A stretch of 64,000 nucleotides of DNA. Origin: Drosophila pseudoobscura. Lineage: Eukaryota > Arthropoda > Insecta > Diptera > Drosophilidae. Below the pieces are notes generated by a model that was given only the letters and a program-made list of their open reading frames with translations, did no database searches and had not been told where the DNA came from. The stretch's first letter is position 1. Each line of letters starts with the position of its first letter. The stretch lies in assembly GCF_009870125.1 (NCBI RefSeq), contig NC_046679.1:744001-808000 (forward strand). The letters run 5' to 3'. Shown in pieces: positions 42,501-51,010 of this stretch. Position numbers and translations under genes: made by a program.

Positions 42501-45500
42501 GCTTATACGGCGGGGACAGGGGGGATAGAGGGGGATAGTGGGGGAAAGTGGGGGGAGCCATTGAATGCTCATTAGAACAGAAGCAAATATTTTGCTTTTA
42601 AATATTCAGAGGGTGCCGGCCAGCGGGCGGAATGGCATTGCCATTATTGTGGCTGTGGCTGTGGCTGTTGCTGCTGTTAAGTATTTCCGCTCCAAAGCGC
42701 AGCCCCAAGGGGATCCGAAGGGGGTCCGATCCATGCTCCAACCGCGTGGTTACAGACCAGAACGAAGCGAAACGGAATGCTAGGCTCCAGGACAAGCCTT
42801 GAACCCTCCCACCGGGCGGGGATCGCGCTCTTCGTAGAGATACCGGGCCGGGCCGTGCTGCAGCCACTTTGAAATACAATCGGAGGCAGCCGTCTCAAGG
42901 TCATGCGGCAGTAAATAGCGGGAGCAAGAGGTCGGGGACGGGGAAATGTTTGGGCGGAGCATAAATCCATCGCGGGGGTCTGCATCTGAGGGTATCTGTG
43001 GATAGTCGAGTGCGGTGTCGGCGATAACCGTGGTGTTGCACTGTACGTCAGTGGTTAGTCGGTAGTCGCCATCTCATTAGCATTGAGACTGGGACTGGCA
43101 AACACCACATTTGCGGGCCCGAGGCGTGTGCAAAACGTAAACACGAATCTCATTTCCATTTCTGGCATCGCACTGGACGCCGCCTGAATGCCTGAATGTC
43201 TCCAGGGAAGATCTGCGTCAATCCCCAAAAGAGAGAGAGAGAGATTGTTGTAAACGCAGACGGTGGGCGGCCTTCCTTTGTTGCCGAAGTGCCACGTGCC
43301 CCAATAAATCATTTGGGAAACACCCAGCATACCCGTACAATATAGCGATCGAAGTAGATAACAGCAGTTCCACAACAAAAGAACACCCGCCATTCCGTCG
43401 AGTGGAAGGGTACATATATCTGATCATATTTATTGGCATAAGGAATATTCATGGAATGCCACAATGATTCAGGTGTGATATCTGCTTTCTGAAGAGCAAT
43501 AATCCACTGATCTTCGAGGTCCTATAATTAGGTTTATTCTACGATTCCACCAGAACCCATTTACTGCCTCGGGCGTATAGTAAATTGGAGAGTATGCTAC
43601 TCCCTCATAGGAGGCTCTTTTCGAGAGCATCTTTGGGCGTACAACACTCCCGAATATGCCCCAGGATATAGTAGATTCATAGCAGGTATCCCTTTTAGGA
43701 GTGCATCTCTTTTCGAGTGCCTCTTAGGCGGTATCTAACAGTCGACTATAGAGCTCGCTCTCTTCGATTGTTGAATTCTTTTATCAATCAGAAGATTGTG
43801 GGAGCAACTGAGGTATTTAAAGCACCCCCACCGTTCTTGGAAGGAAATATAGACCGCAATGAGAGGGAAAGTTCCCCCCCCCCCCCACACACACACCGCG
43901 TCTGTTCCGTTCCGTTCCGCTCTGTTGGGGAAAACCTAGCGCGGACCTTGACTCATTGGAGCCTCAATTTTCAGCCTCTATCTTGCTGGCAGTCTGCGTC
44001 TTCGTCTGTGTCTGTGTGTGGGCATTCGTATCAAAATATTATTGTATTATAAAACGAACAACAAATAAGCATAGATAAGGGGTCTGTTCCGTTCCGTTTC
44101 GTTCCATCAGGTTCCCTTCGTTGGGGCTTGGGGCTTGGGGCTGCTTCTCTGCCACTTACATAAAATCCTCGATGTCCACAAACTGCGAGAACTGGCAGGG
44201 CTGGGTGTCCGTGGGGGTGTAGCCGTAGCAGTAGGCGTAGCTCCAGGGGCGGCGGCTCTCCCGGCACGGCGTGGAGACGTTCAGCAAGCTGCCCCGCTGT
44301 TGCTGCTGGTAGAAGGCATCCTGCTGATGCTGCCCCTGCTGGTAGGGATGGTAGCGCATCCCCCCACTGGGACCCAGCATGGCGCCCACAAAGGGGCGCT
44401 GCTGCTGCACCATGGAAGAGTCTGCTGCATTGTAGAAGGTGCCGTTGCTGAAGTTCACGGCGGGCTCATGGATCGGCATGCGGCCGTACACCGAGCCATT
44501 CCCGAGGGGCAGCTGCTGGCCTGCGGCTGCCTGTGGCTTCAGATCGCAGTCGAAGAAAGGATCCTCGCCGTAGAAGGAGGTGGAGGAGACGGTGCTCTCG
44601 CCGGGACAGGAAAAGTCGCAGTTTTCCCAGGCATTGCAGGAGTTGAACATGGAATCTTTCGCTGGAATCTCTCTATCCGGCTATGCCCATCGATGATTCC
44701 GCACCCAAAAAGCACTAACGCAAGCACACACACACACACGCGCGGGCGTAGCTTCCACTGCTCTGATAACGGTACTGATAATGGCGCGTGGATTTAGTGT
44801 TATTTTGATTTGGCTTTTACTTCACTTAACGTTTTCTTTGGGCGGAGCGACTGAAAACACGGCGTACGGGAGTCCGGACTGCGAACGAGCGAAAGGTTCC
44901 CTGGCTCCCGAGCTACCATATTTATACCCGTTCCGGACGGACCCCGAAATCGCAATTAAGGCGAGCGGGACAGAGAGGGAGAGAGTCTGACATTAATGTC
45001 AGATTTTCTGCTCGTATCAGGCAGAAGTTCGCTATCCGGACAACTGCGCGGCTCCGATAAGATAAAAGAAACCGAAACGAATGGAAAATAGAACAGAATT
45101 CCGTAGTGGAGCTGGAAGCTCGCTCACCACCCGCCCTCCCGTTCAGGGAGATAACGCCGCCTGGTCGGGGAGGGGCAGGGGTGGGGGTCGGTAGCGAATT
45201 CAAATTGGAGGCACATAAATTACAACTAATATCAGTCCACGCCACTTGTCAGTTTGATAATTAAGAGCCTTCGTGCAGCGTGCACCGTGCGCCGTGCGCC
45301 GCGTAGCATACTTTGCAGCGTGGCCGGAAAAGCCCCAAAGGATCTCCTCGGTTGAAGCTGTTGCCAGGATGGAGCTGTCTGTGGCATGACTCACCCCCCC
45401 TGCAGTAGCACCATCCCCCATCCAGCAACAAGACAATGACTAAATATTTTGACGGACGCACGGACGGGCCGGAACGTGCCGGGACGGGCCGGGACGGGCG

Positions 45501-48500
45501 TGTCGTCTGACGAATCTCTTGCCTCGGCGGAGAGCACAGATTATAATTATCTATAGAGCATAATATAGTTAAATATTTAAATTAGTTTTGCAAACATGAT
45601 GCGAGTAGGAAAGTGAAACAACGAGATAGCAGCGACGCGGCATCGCATTGCAACTAGAACTAAAACGAAAACTAAAATTATAACCGAAGGGCGGGAGGGG
45701 GGTAGGGACTGACAGCCGGGGTCAAGAGCCCAACGTCTCCGGCTAAGGGAAATTATATGGTCCGTCCTGGATGTTTGCCTGAATGCTACAATGCTGTCAG
45801 TCATGGCTGAAAGCAGCATAACCCTGGAGTCGAGTTACTCCTAATATATTTATTATTCAATGGAAACCTATATATCATTAAAGTTCCATCTCAGAGGATC
45901 AGAAGATATACATATAACATTATTTCATTATTTTATTTGTCCCACTGTAAGCCGTCTATACGCAGGCCACACACACTTTCAAAGCAAGCACACGCGGTGT
46001 ACGCATACAGGAACATACACGTTTGGACATGCACCACCCCGATCTCCGTGTATGCAATAATGTTGTGTGTGCACAATATGCATGTACACGCACACACAAA
46101 CCGATTTCTCGAACGCATTGAAGGGGCATGAGTGTAACTGCGATTGGATGAATACTGTGGATTAATGCAGGCTTAAGCAACCCTCGAATTTGGAATGATC
46201 AGAAAAAACGTATTTTTGCGTAATTTTGTACAACTTATGGTCCATTTTCACACATACATACATATGTCCATACATACTATATAGTAGGTAATAATAAACT
46301 TTCCCTGCCAGCGAAAAAAAGAATCATAATTTACACCACAAATCTTACGCCAATTGCGATGTGGGGCCGAAGTTTGGATACCCTACCAGCAGGCATAGTT
46401 ATCGGTTCATGGATGGGTGTCCCTTTCCTTTTCTTTCATTCGCTTGCCCTCGTGTGTGCGTAGCAAACTTCTGATTCGAAGCGTAATGGCCCGAGGGACA
46501 GGGAGATTAAAAGGCGATTCCTCTGCCGCTGCATCATCGCTGGCTCTGCCGCTGCACCAGGTTCCATTTAATCGAAAAGAGCAGCAGCAGCCGAGAAAAG
46601 CAACAACAAAAACAGAAACCGAACAAAAAATACGAGAAGACGAGGAAATTACCAACAACAAAAACTCCACAAGACCTAATGCGGGACACAAACAATACCT
46701 CGCACGCCTCTCTCTCACTCGCACTCCACAATCCAGTGAGCTGATTCCATCCTCCATTCCCTCCCCGTGTCGTCTCATTTTTAGTTCGATTGCGCAAAAA
46801 GTAGGTCGTCGCTGGCCAGACAGAGGCTGCTGCTGCTGCGGCAACGGCCCAGCAACAACAACAGCGCATATCATTTAAATATTTTACAATATACGTATGC
46901 ACATGTACATGTATATGTACATATTACAGTCACATATGTGTGTATGCATGTATGTGCGTGGCATTTGTATGGTGTGTGCGTGTGTTTTACTTTTGTGCGT
47001 TGGTATTGGAATTTTATTTATTGTTGAGTTGTTTTTTTTTAAGTTTTATGCGTCGTTTTCTGCGCCTTGTCTTTGCTGTTTATTTTGAATACCTTGGCAA
47101 GAGCGTGTAAACGAATTCAAACATACTATTTCTATATACATAATTCTCGTCTCCCCCCCTCTATTAGACCCCATGTTTATACATACTTCCCTTGCGATTA
47201 AGGTCGAGATCAGAGCTGCACTGGTGCATGTTTCGGTCATCGATAGTTGATAGTTTCGATCAATTGAAATCGATTGACGCTCGTTCCCTTAGATTCCATT
47301 AAAGACTTCCATTAGCTTTCACTAAAAACAATGGGCAAATAGTAAGTCAATTGGAGGTGTATGTGCGATAGATGGATAACCAGTTCGGAATGAATGGGGA
47401 AAACTACTGCCGCAGTCGGCAGTCGGTCACTGGGTTTCTTCGAAGCGGGGCAGAGTTTCCAATTGGCTATAGAACCGCTTTTCAGCTTTTCAGAGTTTAG
47501 CTTTGCATTGACTTTGCATTGGGTTTCCAGTAGCCTCACGTCACGTAGGCCGGAGCCCACGATTTGGTAGAGTGTAAATGTTTTAAATAAAACATAAACT
47601 TAACATTTTATGCGATCAACAAAGTAAACTTTTAAGAGGGGCGTGGCCAGGTGGAGGAGGCAGGCCACAGAAGTCGAAAACAAAACACACACGAAAAAAG
47701 AAAACAAAGCACGCGGGGAAAAACAGGTTGGTTTTACAATGTACTAGGTCGGTATGGATGTGTATTCAGTGGAGTGAGGGGTTGGTTGGGCTGCGTGGAT
47801 CGACATAATCGAACACAACAGGTTTTTCTTTTTCTCTTCTGATAAAAATAGTCCAAAGCACGGTTCAGGAGGCAGAGAAACAGAACAATGCATGGATCTA
47901 AAAATAAAGCCAGGACCCCGCTGCTCCTTGGCGAGCAACAAGTGCTGCCTCCTTGAGTATTTCCGCTTCCAAAGTGCGGTCGTGGATTGGTATATCGTAT
48001 CATATAATGACGTGCAAACTGATACTATCCAATCCGATCCGATCCATGCATATGCATCGTGGTAGCGATTTCAGTTTTGTCTTTCGCTCGTTCAAGGTCA
48101 GGGGTCTCGGTCATTGCGTTCTCTTTTACTCGGCCTGCCTTCGCGTCACAAGCTTGTATAATTATCGCAAATGCAAAATTAGTCGAGTGTGTGATTGATG
48201 ATTGGTTTTAGTTTTCTATTATTTCCCCCCTTTTATTTTGTTTTGTTTTGGATCGTTCGTCAGCAGCCACTGACGGACGCGCGATAGGAAAATCATCCTC
48301 CTATCCTATCCGCTCCGTAGGAAATTGATGCTTATCCGATGGCAACGATCGGTAGGGACGTACCACCACCCATCCACCTGATTACCAGATGAACGACCTT
48401 CCAGTCAGGACCAGTCAAGATCGATAGATCGCCGATTGATAATAGCCTCCATTCCATTCCCATATCTACTACTTCCAGATTTCAAAAACGAGAGGAAAAA

Positions 48501-48844
48501 ACGTGACGATAGCAATAGAAGGCGACCGCTACGACGCCGCACCAGCAGCAGCAGCAGCAGCAGCGGCGGCGGCGAGAAAAAGAAAGCAAGAGCTTATGCA
48601 ATAGCAAAAGCAACTGATTTAAAGACATCCGATTGGTGGGTGATTGGGCGGGACGCTTGGGGACTCACCTGCGTTTCTCCTTGGGCTTGCCGCTGGCAGT
48701 CAGGTTCGATCCTGATCCTGGAGAAGCCTTGGCTAGCGCGCTGCCAGTGGCAGAGATGCTCGAAGAAGCAGCAGCGGGGTCGGCGGCGTTACGCTGTTTT
48801 TGCGCCTCCGCTGCCGCATCGATTGTAGCAATTAACGAAACCAT
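4753..48844 (-). CDS. sima: similar (HIF-1 alpha), bHLH-PAS transcription factor; spliced, 3' part off the left edge
   Basis: Sima is the fly HIF-alpha subunit. It pairs with Tango (ARNT) and activates hypoxia genes; its level is set by the prolyl hydroxylase Fatiga. I place eight coding exons on the minus strand: 48669-48844, 40422-40609, 40128-40357, 39844-40062, 39606-39772, 39432-39538, 24581-24722 and 4753-5606. All have GT/AG borders and matching phases, giving 2083 nt (about 694 residues). The order is a Ser/Ala-rich N-terminus (1-59), bHLH (about 60-121), PAS-A (exons 3-4), PAS-B with PAC (exons 5-7), then a Gln/Thr/Pro-rich region (410-694). The last donor follows the first base of a codon (A|gtgagt), so translation continues in exons to the left of base 1, where the oxygen-dependent degradation domain and transactivation domain must lie. 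Identity rests on my recall of the D. melanogaster protein, to which these exons match closely. Confidence 0.93.
5505..5541. repeat. GTT/CAA trinucleotide repeat coding polyglutamine in Sima
   Basis: About twelve units inside exon 8, in frame as Gln. Nearly pure CAA makes length change likely between alleles. Confidence 0.9.
10751..10784. repeat. GTGCGA hexanucleotide repeat
   Basis: About five and a half units in intron 7. Confidence 0.85.
12628..12658. repeat. CA dinucleotide repeat
   Basis: About 15 pure units. Confidence 0.95.
14820..14852. repeat. AGATAC hexanucleotide repeat
   Basis: Five units, followed by GTATCTGTATC, which can pair with the repeat as an inverted copy (14,860-14,870). 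Confidence 0.85.
16555..16573. repeat. GGAAT pentanucleotide repeat
   Basis: Four units. Confidence 0.8.
19507..19530. repeat. CCTTG pentanucleotide repeat
   Basis: Nearly five units. Confidence 0.8.
20284..20306. repeat. GGGGCT hexanucleotide repeat
   Basis: About four units; G-rich on the plus strand, with quadruplex potential. Confidence 0.8.
20632..20639. promoter_or_regulatory. perfect CRE palindrome TGACGTCA
   Basis: An isolated 8-bp CREB/ATF consensus in intron 7 of sima. One such site can occur by chance in this length. Confidence 0.25.
20755..20779. repeat. CCAGG pentanucleotide repeat
   Basis: About five units. Confidence 0.8.
21803..21834. repeat. GGCTCGGT octanucleotide repeat
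   Basis: About four units. Confidence 0.8.
22705..22920. repeat. two-copy tandem duplication, period about 117 bp
   Basis: AGTCGACTAATTGTTACCCA (from 22,714) recurs as AGTCGACTAACAGTTACCCA (from 22,831). GAATGCTAGCGTAGGCT and CAATGCGAGCGCAAGCTC follow in the same order at the same spacing. Confidence 0.65.
24581..24722 (-). CDS. sima: sima exon 7, PAC segment
   Basis: This isolated exon of 142 nt lies between introns of about 14.7 and 19.0 kb. It reads [20 protein letters not shown], then [18 protein letters not shown] and [10 protein letters not shown], which is the C-terminal part of the second PAS domain. The acceptor follows a pyrimidine-rich tract (CTCTTTCTCCCTTTGCAG). The donor is CAG|GTGAGT, phase 2. 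Its correct phase with exon 6 at 39432 and exon 8 at 5606 is the evidence that links the distant parts of the gene. Confidence 0.9.
27194..27240. repeat. GGCAAT/GGCAGT hexanucleotide repeat
   Basis: About seven mixed units in intron 6. Confidence 0.85.
27440..27470. repeat. CA dinucleotide repeat
   Basis: About 15 pure units. Confidence 0.95.
30536..30566. repeat. CAG trinucleotide repeat, intronic
   Basis: About ten units. A second CAG tract of similar length lies 370 bp downstream (30,907-30,935). Confidence 0.9.
30907..30935. repeat. CAG trinucleotide repeat, intronic
   Basis: About nine and a half units. Confidence 0.9.
32874..32896. repeat. AC dinucleotide repeat
   Basis: About 11 units. 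Confidence 0.9.
35684..36001. repeat. degenerate tandem duplication with a GTGACAGTGCTGCCAAT submotif
   Basis: Copy A (35,684-35,810) and copy B (35,841-36,001) both start GCCAAGGCG and both end ATTTGAGAGATGAAAAC. Each carries one or two copies of GTGACAGTGCTGCCAAT or a variant. Confidence 0.7.
36875..36888. repeat. poly-C run
   Basis: 14 consecutive C. A similar run lies at 43,874-43,886. Confidence 0.9.
39062..39102. repeat. CCACG pentanucleotide repeat
   Basis: About eight units with two changes, 330 bp from the exon 6 donor of sima. Confidence 0.85.
39432..40357 (-). CDS. sima: sima exons 3-6, PAS-A and start of PAS-B
   Basis: Four exons (40128-40357, 39844-40062, 39606-39772, 39432-39538) are separated by introns of 65, 71 and 67 nt. 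Exon 3 starts with VPSLRD, then an acidic linker and the PAS-A core ([19 protein letters not shown], then VVEHLGIT). Exon 4 continues with [16 protein letters not shown] and a conserved [13 protein letters not shown]. Exon 5 has [16 protein letters not shown] and [12 protein letters not shown], then enters PAS-B with RFTYVDDK. Exon 6 has [18 protein letters not shown] and [10 protein letters not shown]. All phases agree. PAS domains mediate pairing with Tango. Confidence 0.92.
40422..40609 (-). CDS. sima: sima exon 2, bHLH region
   Basis: This exon encodes [19 protein letters not shown] (basic region) followed by the helix-loop-helix segment through [20 protein letters not shown]. It contacts the RCGTG hypoxia response element and dimerises with Tango. 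The acceptor is at 40610-40611 (TTTCAG). The donor GTGAGT leaves one base of the next valine codon. It is the common exon to which both alternative first exons can splice. Confidence 0.93.
41640..41689. repeat. GGCGGCGGTGGA repeat
   Basis: Three to four 12-bp units ending in GGA triplets. Confidence 0.85.
43540..43745. repeat. degenerate internal duplication, family unknown
   Basis: GTATAGTAAATT...CTCTTTTCGAGAGCATCT...GGCGTA and ATATAGTAGATT...CTCTTTTCGAGTGCCTCT...GGCGGTA occur in the same order about 95 bp apart. The end (TAACAGTCGACTATAG) resembles dispersed repeats of fly genomes as I recall them. Confidence 0.45.
44160..44650 (-). CDS. sima: alternative first coding exon of sima (exon 1b)
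   Basis: An open frame of 163 codons starts at the ATG 44648-44650 ([19 protein letters not shown]...). It ends at a strong donor, GTAAGT, directly after the AT of a final codon. Its phase 2 end equals that of exon 1a, so splicing to the bHLH exon at 40609 keeps frame and makes an ATG exactly at the junction (AT|G). The product would have bHLH-PAS preceded by a Gln-, Tyr- and Cys-rich segment with acidic FVDIEDF near its end. A TATA box lies at 44919-44926. A five-codon upstream ORF sits at 44673-44690. No known domain is visible in it. Assignment to sima is inferred from strand, phase and position; transcript data would settle it. Confidence 0.72.
44919..44926 (-). promoter_or_regulatory. 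sima: TATA box of the internal sima promoter
   Basis: TATAAATA on the minus strand within GGGTATAAATATGG. It lies about 270 bp upstream of the exon 1b ATG, so transcription should start near 44,890-44,900 and give a leader of about 240 nt. This is the best core promoter signal I found inside the gene. Confidence 0.6.
44927..48668 (-). other. region upstream of the internal sima promoter (intron 1 of the long isoform)
   Basis: This stretch probably holds control sequences for the 44.9-kb promoter. I see CA/TG- and ATGT-rich runs (46,895-46,990), AT-rich patches and no exon. The long open frames on both strands at 46,407-46,900 are mirror images in CAA/CTG-rich DNA and do not look coding. Confidence 0.6.
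48669..48844 (-). CDS. sima: sima exon 1a (distal first coding exon)
   Basis: This exon encodes the start of the long Sima isoform, beginning [19 protein letters not shown] and ending in a GKPKEKR stretch. The ATG at 48842-48844 has a good fly context (ACAAAATGG). I prefer it to the open frame upstream because the known protein begins MVSLI. It ends in phase 2 (AG|GTGAGT); the first base of the bHLH exon at 40609 completes the arginine codon. The next intron is 8.1 kb and contains the alternative first exon at 44160-44650. Upstream, Mia40 ends at 49738 on the same strand, so the promoter must lie within 48845-49737. Confidence 0.9.
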
Positions 48845-49737
48845 TTTGTCTCCAATGATCAAAATGCAGCAGCATTCAAAATCTGTCGATGTGGAGAATG
48901 TGGTGGTTCCTTGACTGTGTTGTTGTTCGCTTAGTTTTCTTGTTGTTATCGGAGTGTTTTCCCCAGTCTCTTTTTGAGACTCTTCGTTGTTGCTTCTGTT
49001 GCTTTTGCTGTTTTGTTGCTGTTCTTTTCTTTTTATTTATTATCGCGTTCGGTGTTGTTGTTACTTTTTTATGTGTATGTTTTATGAAAACTAGCTGAAA
49101 TTCTCTATGCGCGTGTATGTGTGTGCGTGTTGTGTTGTGTTGTGCCCGATTGGTGCCACTAACACATTCACATTCACAGTCACAGTCACTGTATTTTCCT
49201 CTTAAACTTTTGAGATATTGGGTTATTGCTATTATTTAATGCCCCCAGTGGACTTTCTACTTAGTTTTGCATTATTTCTTGCACGTCAATTACTTATTTC
49301 TGATCACAAACAACTGCTGACACGAGCACAAGGTTATTTTGATGGCACTTCGAGTATTATTATTGCACTTTGAAGTTATGCACGGACTTGATATTCAACT
49401 CGCGATTTAACATCTCACATATGAGATTTATATGCACTTTATGCATTTTACAATGCGCTTACAGCATTTTTCGTCACGAAATTAATATTTTTACGTGTTT
49501 ATATGTCAGATAGGGATGTAATTTTAATATATCTATGTATCGATATATTTTGATAATATATTTGCAGACGATATTTTTCTTGGACGAGCAAAATAGTACT
49601 ATCGATGGTTTTGTGAAAATAAAATATTTGTATAAGAATATTTTCAAAATATTTTATTTTTAAGGGAGAATCTTTTTAGGGACTTTCGGCATGTTTTATT
49701 TTTTCCAGAAATTTCCATAGTAATCATAAATGTTGTC
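48845..49737 (-). promoter_or_regulatory. sima distal promoter and leader region
   Basis: These 893 bp separate the Mia40 stop from the sima ATG, both on the minus strand. They must hold the distal sima transcription start, the leader and the Mia40 3' end. The part near 49,500-49,670 is very AT-rich with TATCGATA-like words (ctatgtatcgatatat near 49,534). I cannot place the start site exactly. Confidence 0.5.
49695..49700 (-). terminator. polyadenylation signal of Mia40
   Basis: AATAAA on the minus strand (TTTATT on plus), 37 nt past the Mia40 stop codon. If Rpp14-like 1 and Mia40 share one transcript, this would be the common 3' end, because no AATAAA occurs in the 27 nt between them. Confidence 0.55.
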
Positions 49738-50214
49738 TTATTGAGCCTTCTCTACCGCCGAGCTGGTCTGCGACGGCACAACTTCAGCGGGTGGAGCAGG
49801 TGCCCCACTTTCGGCCGGCTGATCCTCCTTGACTGGAACTTCAGTCGCAGTCGAAGCATCAGCCAGTGGATCATCATCGTCATCATCGATGCCGCCATTG
49901 GCTTTGTTGTAGACGGTGGGATATAGCTGGAAGCAGTCGCGCATTTTGGTGAAGGCCTCAAAGCAATCTGATCCCTTGGGCTCCGCTTTGCTGTACTGGA
50001 AACAACTAAATGCCTCGCGAAAGTCAACGCCGCACGGTCCTGTGGCCATACCTCCCAAGCAGGGACAGCTCCAGTTAATGTTGCCGTCCTTTGTGATTAC
50101 GCCCTCAGCCGGCTCTGGCGCCGGCAGCTCAATTGTGCTTGGAGTCGCATGGTCTTCCTTGGTCACGAAGATAACCTTGTCCTTGCCGAACTGTTTGCAA
50201 AATGAAAATGACAT
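49738..50214 (-). CDS. Mia40: Mia40 / CHCHD4, intermembrane space import oxidoreductase
   Basis: One uninterrupted exon of 158 codons. Mia40 oxidises and traps small cysteine proteins as they enter the mitochondrial intermembrane space, passing electrons to Erv1/ALR. Visible marks are the redox CPC at residues 50-52 in [16 protein letters not shown] and a twin CX9C helix pair (Cys 61/71 and 84/94) in [11 protein letters not shown] and [11 protein letters not shown]. The acidic, Ala/Pro-rich tail is as in animal CHCHD4. The N-terminus [16 protein letters not shown] matches the family. There is no signal or membrane anchor, as in metazoan forms. Its ATG lies 27 nt after the stop of the Rpp14-like gene, so it has almost no room for its own promoter. 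I believe the D. melanogaster orthologue is CG7950. Confidence 0.93.
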   Translation of the reverse strand: MSFSFCKQFGKDKVIFVTKEDHATPSTIELPAPEPAEGVITKDGNINWSCPCLGGMATGPCGVDFREAFSCFQYSKAEPKGSDCFEAFTKMRDCFQLYPTVYNKANGGIDDDDDDPLADASTATEVPVKEDQPAESGAPAPPAEVVPSQTSSAVEKAQ

Positions 50215-50241
50215 CTTAATGCCTCCCTGCTAATAATTTCA

Positions 50242-50633
50242 CTAAAGTCTGACGACGTTTTCGTCGTTCTTGCTATCAAAGTCCAGCTGATTTTTTGATG
50301 CGTTTAGCACCTGAAAGTGACAAGGCACCTCCTGGTAGTGGCCTATTAAGGTAACAGCAATACGCGCGCGCTCAACGAATTCTTGGGGCACTCGCAAGAT
50401 AAGTCGTCGTTCCGCTGCACTGAATTTCACAATATCCAACGATGTCTTGCCACCGATTTCTCCAAATATGCTTTCCAGGGAGTTGAGAATGCAGCCAATC
50501 AAGTAGCCAGGCGTCAATACAATAGACTCGGTGTCACGAAGTTTTCTGTAAATTCATTGCCACTTGCATTATTTACGAAAGATGCACGTGTTTCTACTTA
50601 CAGCTTAACATCCAGGTATTGGGAATCTTTCAT
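50242..50633 (-). CDS. RNase P/MRP subunit p14-like protein, copy 1
   Basis: Two exons, 50602-50633 and 50242-50545, joined over a 56-nt intron (CT|GTAAGT ... TTTACAG|A), give 111 residues starting MKDSQYLDVKL. The segment SLDIVKFSAAERRLILRVPQ, the residues ALIR-type helix after it and LIGHYQEVPCHFQVLNAS match the Pop5/Rpp14 fold of RNase P and MRP (human RPP14 is 124 residues, with LTLLGSYKGKKCAFRV at the same place). RNase P trims the 5' leader of nuclear pre-tRNAs; Rpp14 is a small accessory protein subunit. The gene is followed at 27 nt by Mia40 on the same strand and preceded by a tandem paralogue. A cluster of GCGATAG words upstream (50,780-50,822) is its likely promoter element. Identification is by recalled similarity only. 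Confidence 0.8.
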
Positions 50634-50779
50634 TCTTTGGTTGGCGCTGTGATGTTCCCGAACACGCTTGGGGGGGACTCCTTATTCATTAAAGTTCGGT
50701 TGAAAACTTGTTAAATGCCGGCGTATATTTTTTATGTAATTTTTTTGCTTTTCACGTTGTGTCAAACAGCTGGATAGGA

Positions 50780-50822
50780 GCGATAGGTAGACAGCGATAG
50801 ACGATAGCGAAGCCAGCGATAG
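50780..50822. promoter_or_regulatory. cluster of CGATAG words, likely promoter of Rpp14-like 1 (and Mia40)
   Basis: Four CGATAG words (50781-50786, 50795-50800, 50802-50807, 50817-50822), three of them preceded by G, plus an E-box CAGCTG at 50768-50773, lie 135-190 bp upstream of the start codon. On the gene strand they read CTATCGCT, close to motifs common in fly housekeeping promoters. No TATA box is seen. Confidence 0.45.
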
Positions 50823-51010
50823 ATAGCAGCTAAAACGCGCAGAATTTAAAATCGGAAAACAATTTATTAATTTTACAATAATTCAAATCTAATTCTGAAT
50901 GTTTAATGTAACCGATTTAACATGCCGAAACTGTGGAAACTATTCATTTTTATTGGAAGTGTCTGTCAGATCGTTGATCAGGAGCTGGAGTACAGGACGT
51001 CGGCTTACTT

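Larger units (their letters stand above)
40610..44159 (-). other. sima intron between exon 1b and exon 2
   Basis: No coding exon is visible. It holds a GGCGGCGGTGGA repeat at 41,640-41,689, a degenerate internal duplication at 43,540-43,745 and a C run at 43,874-43,886. Confidence 0.7.

Noticed and set aside
46407..46902. open frames on both strands at the same place
   Set aside because: Low-complexity Lys/Gln and Cys/Phe/Leu products from CAA/TTG-rich DNA; no splice signals or homology.
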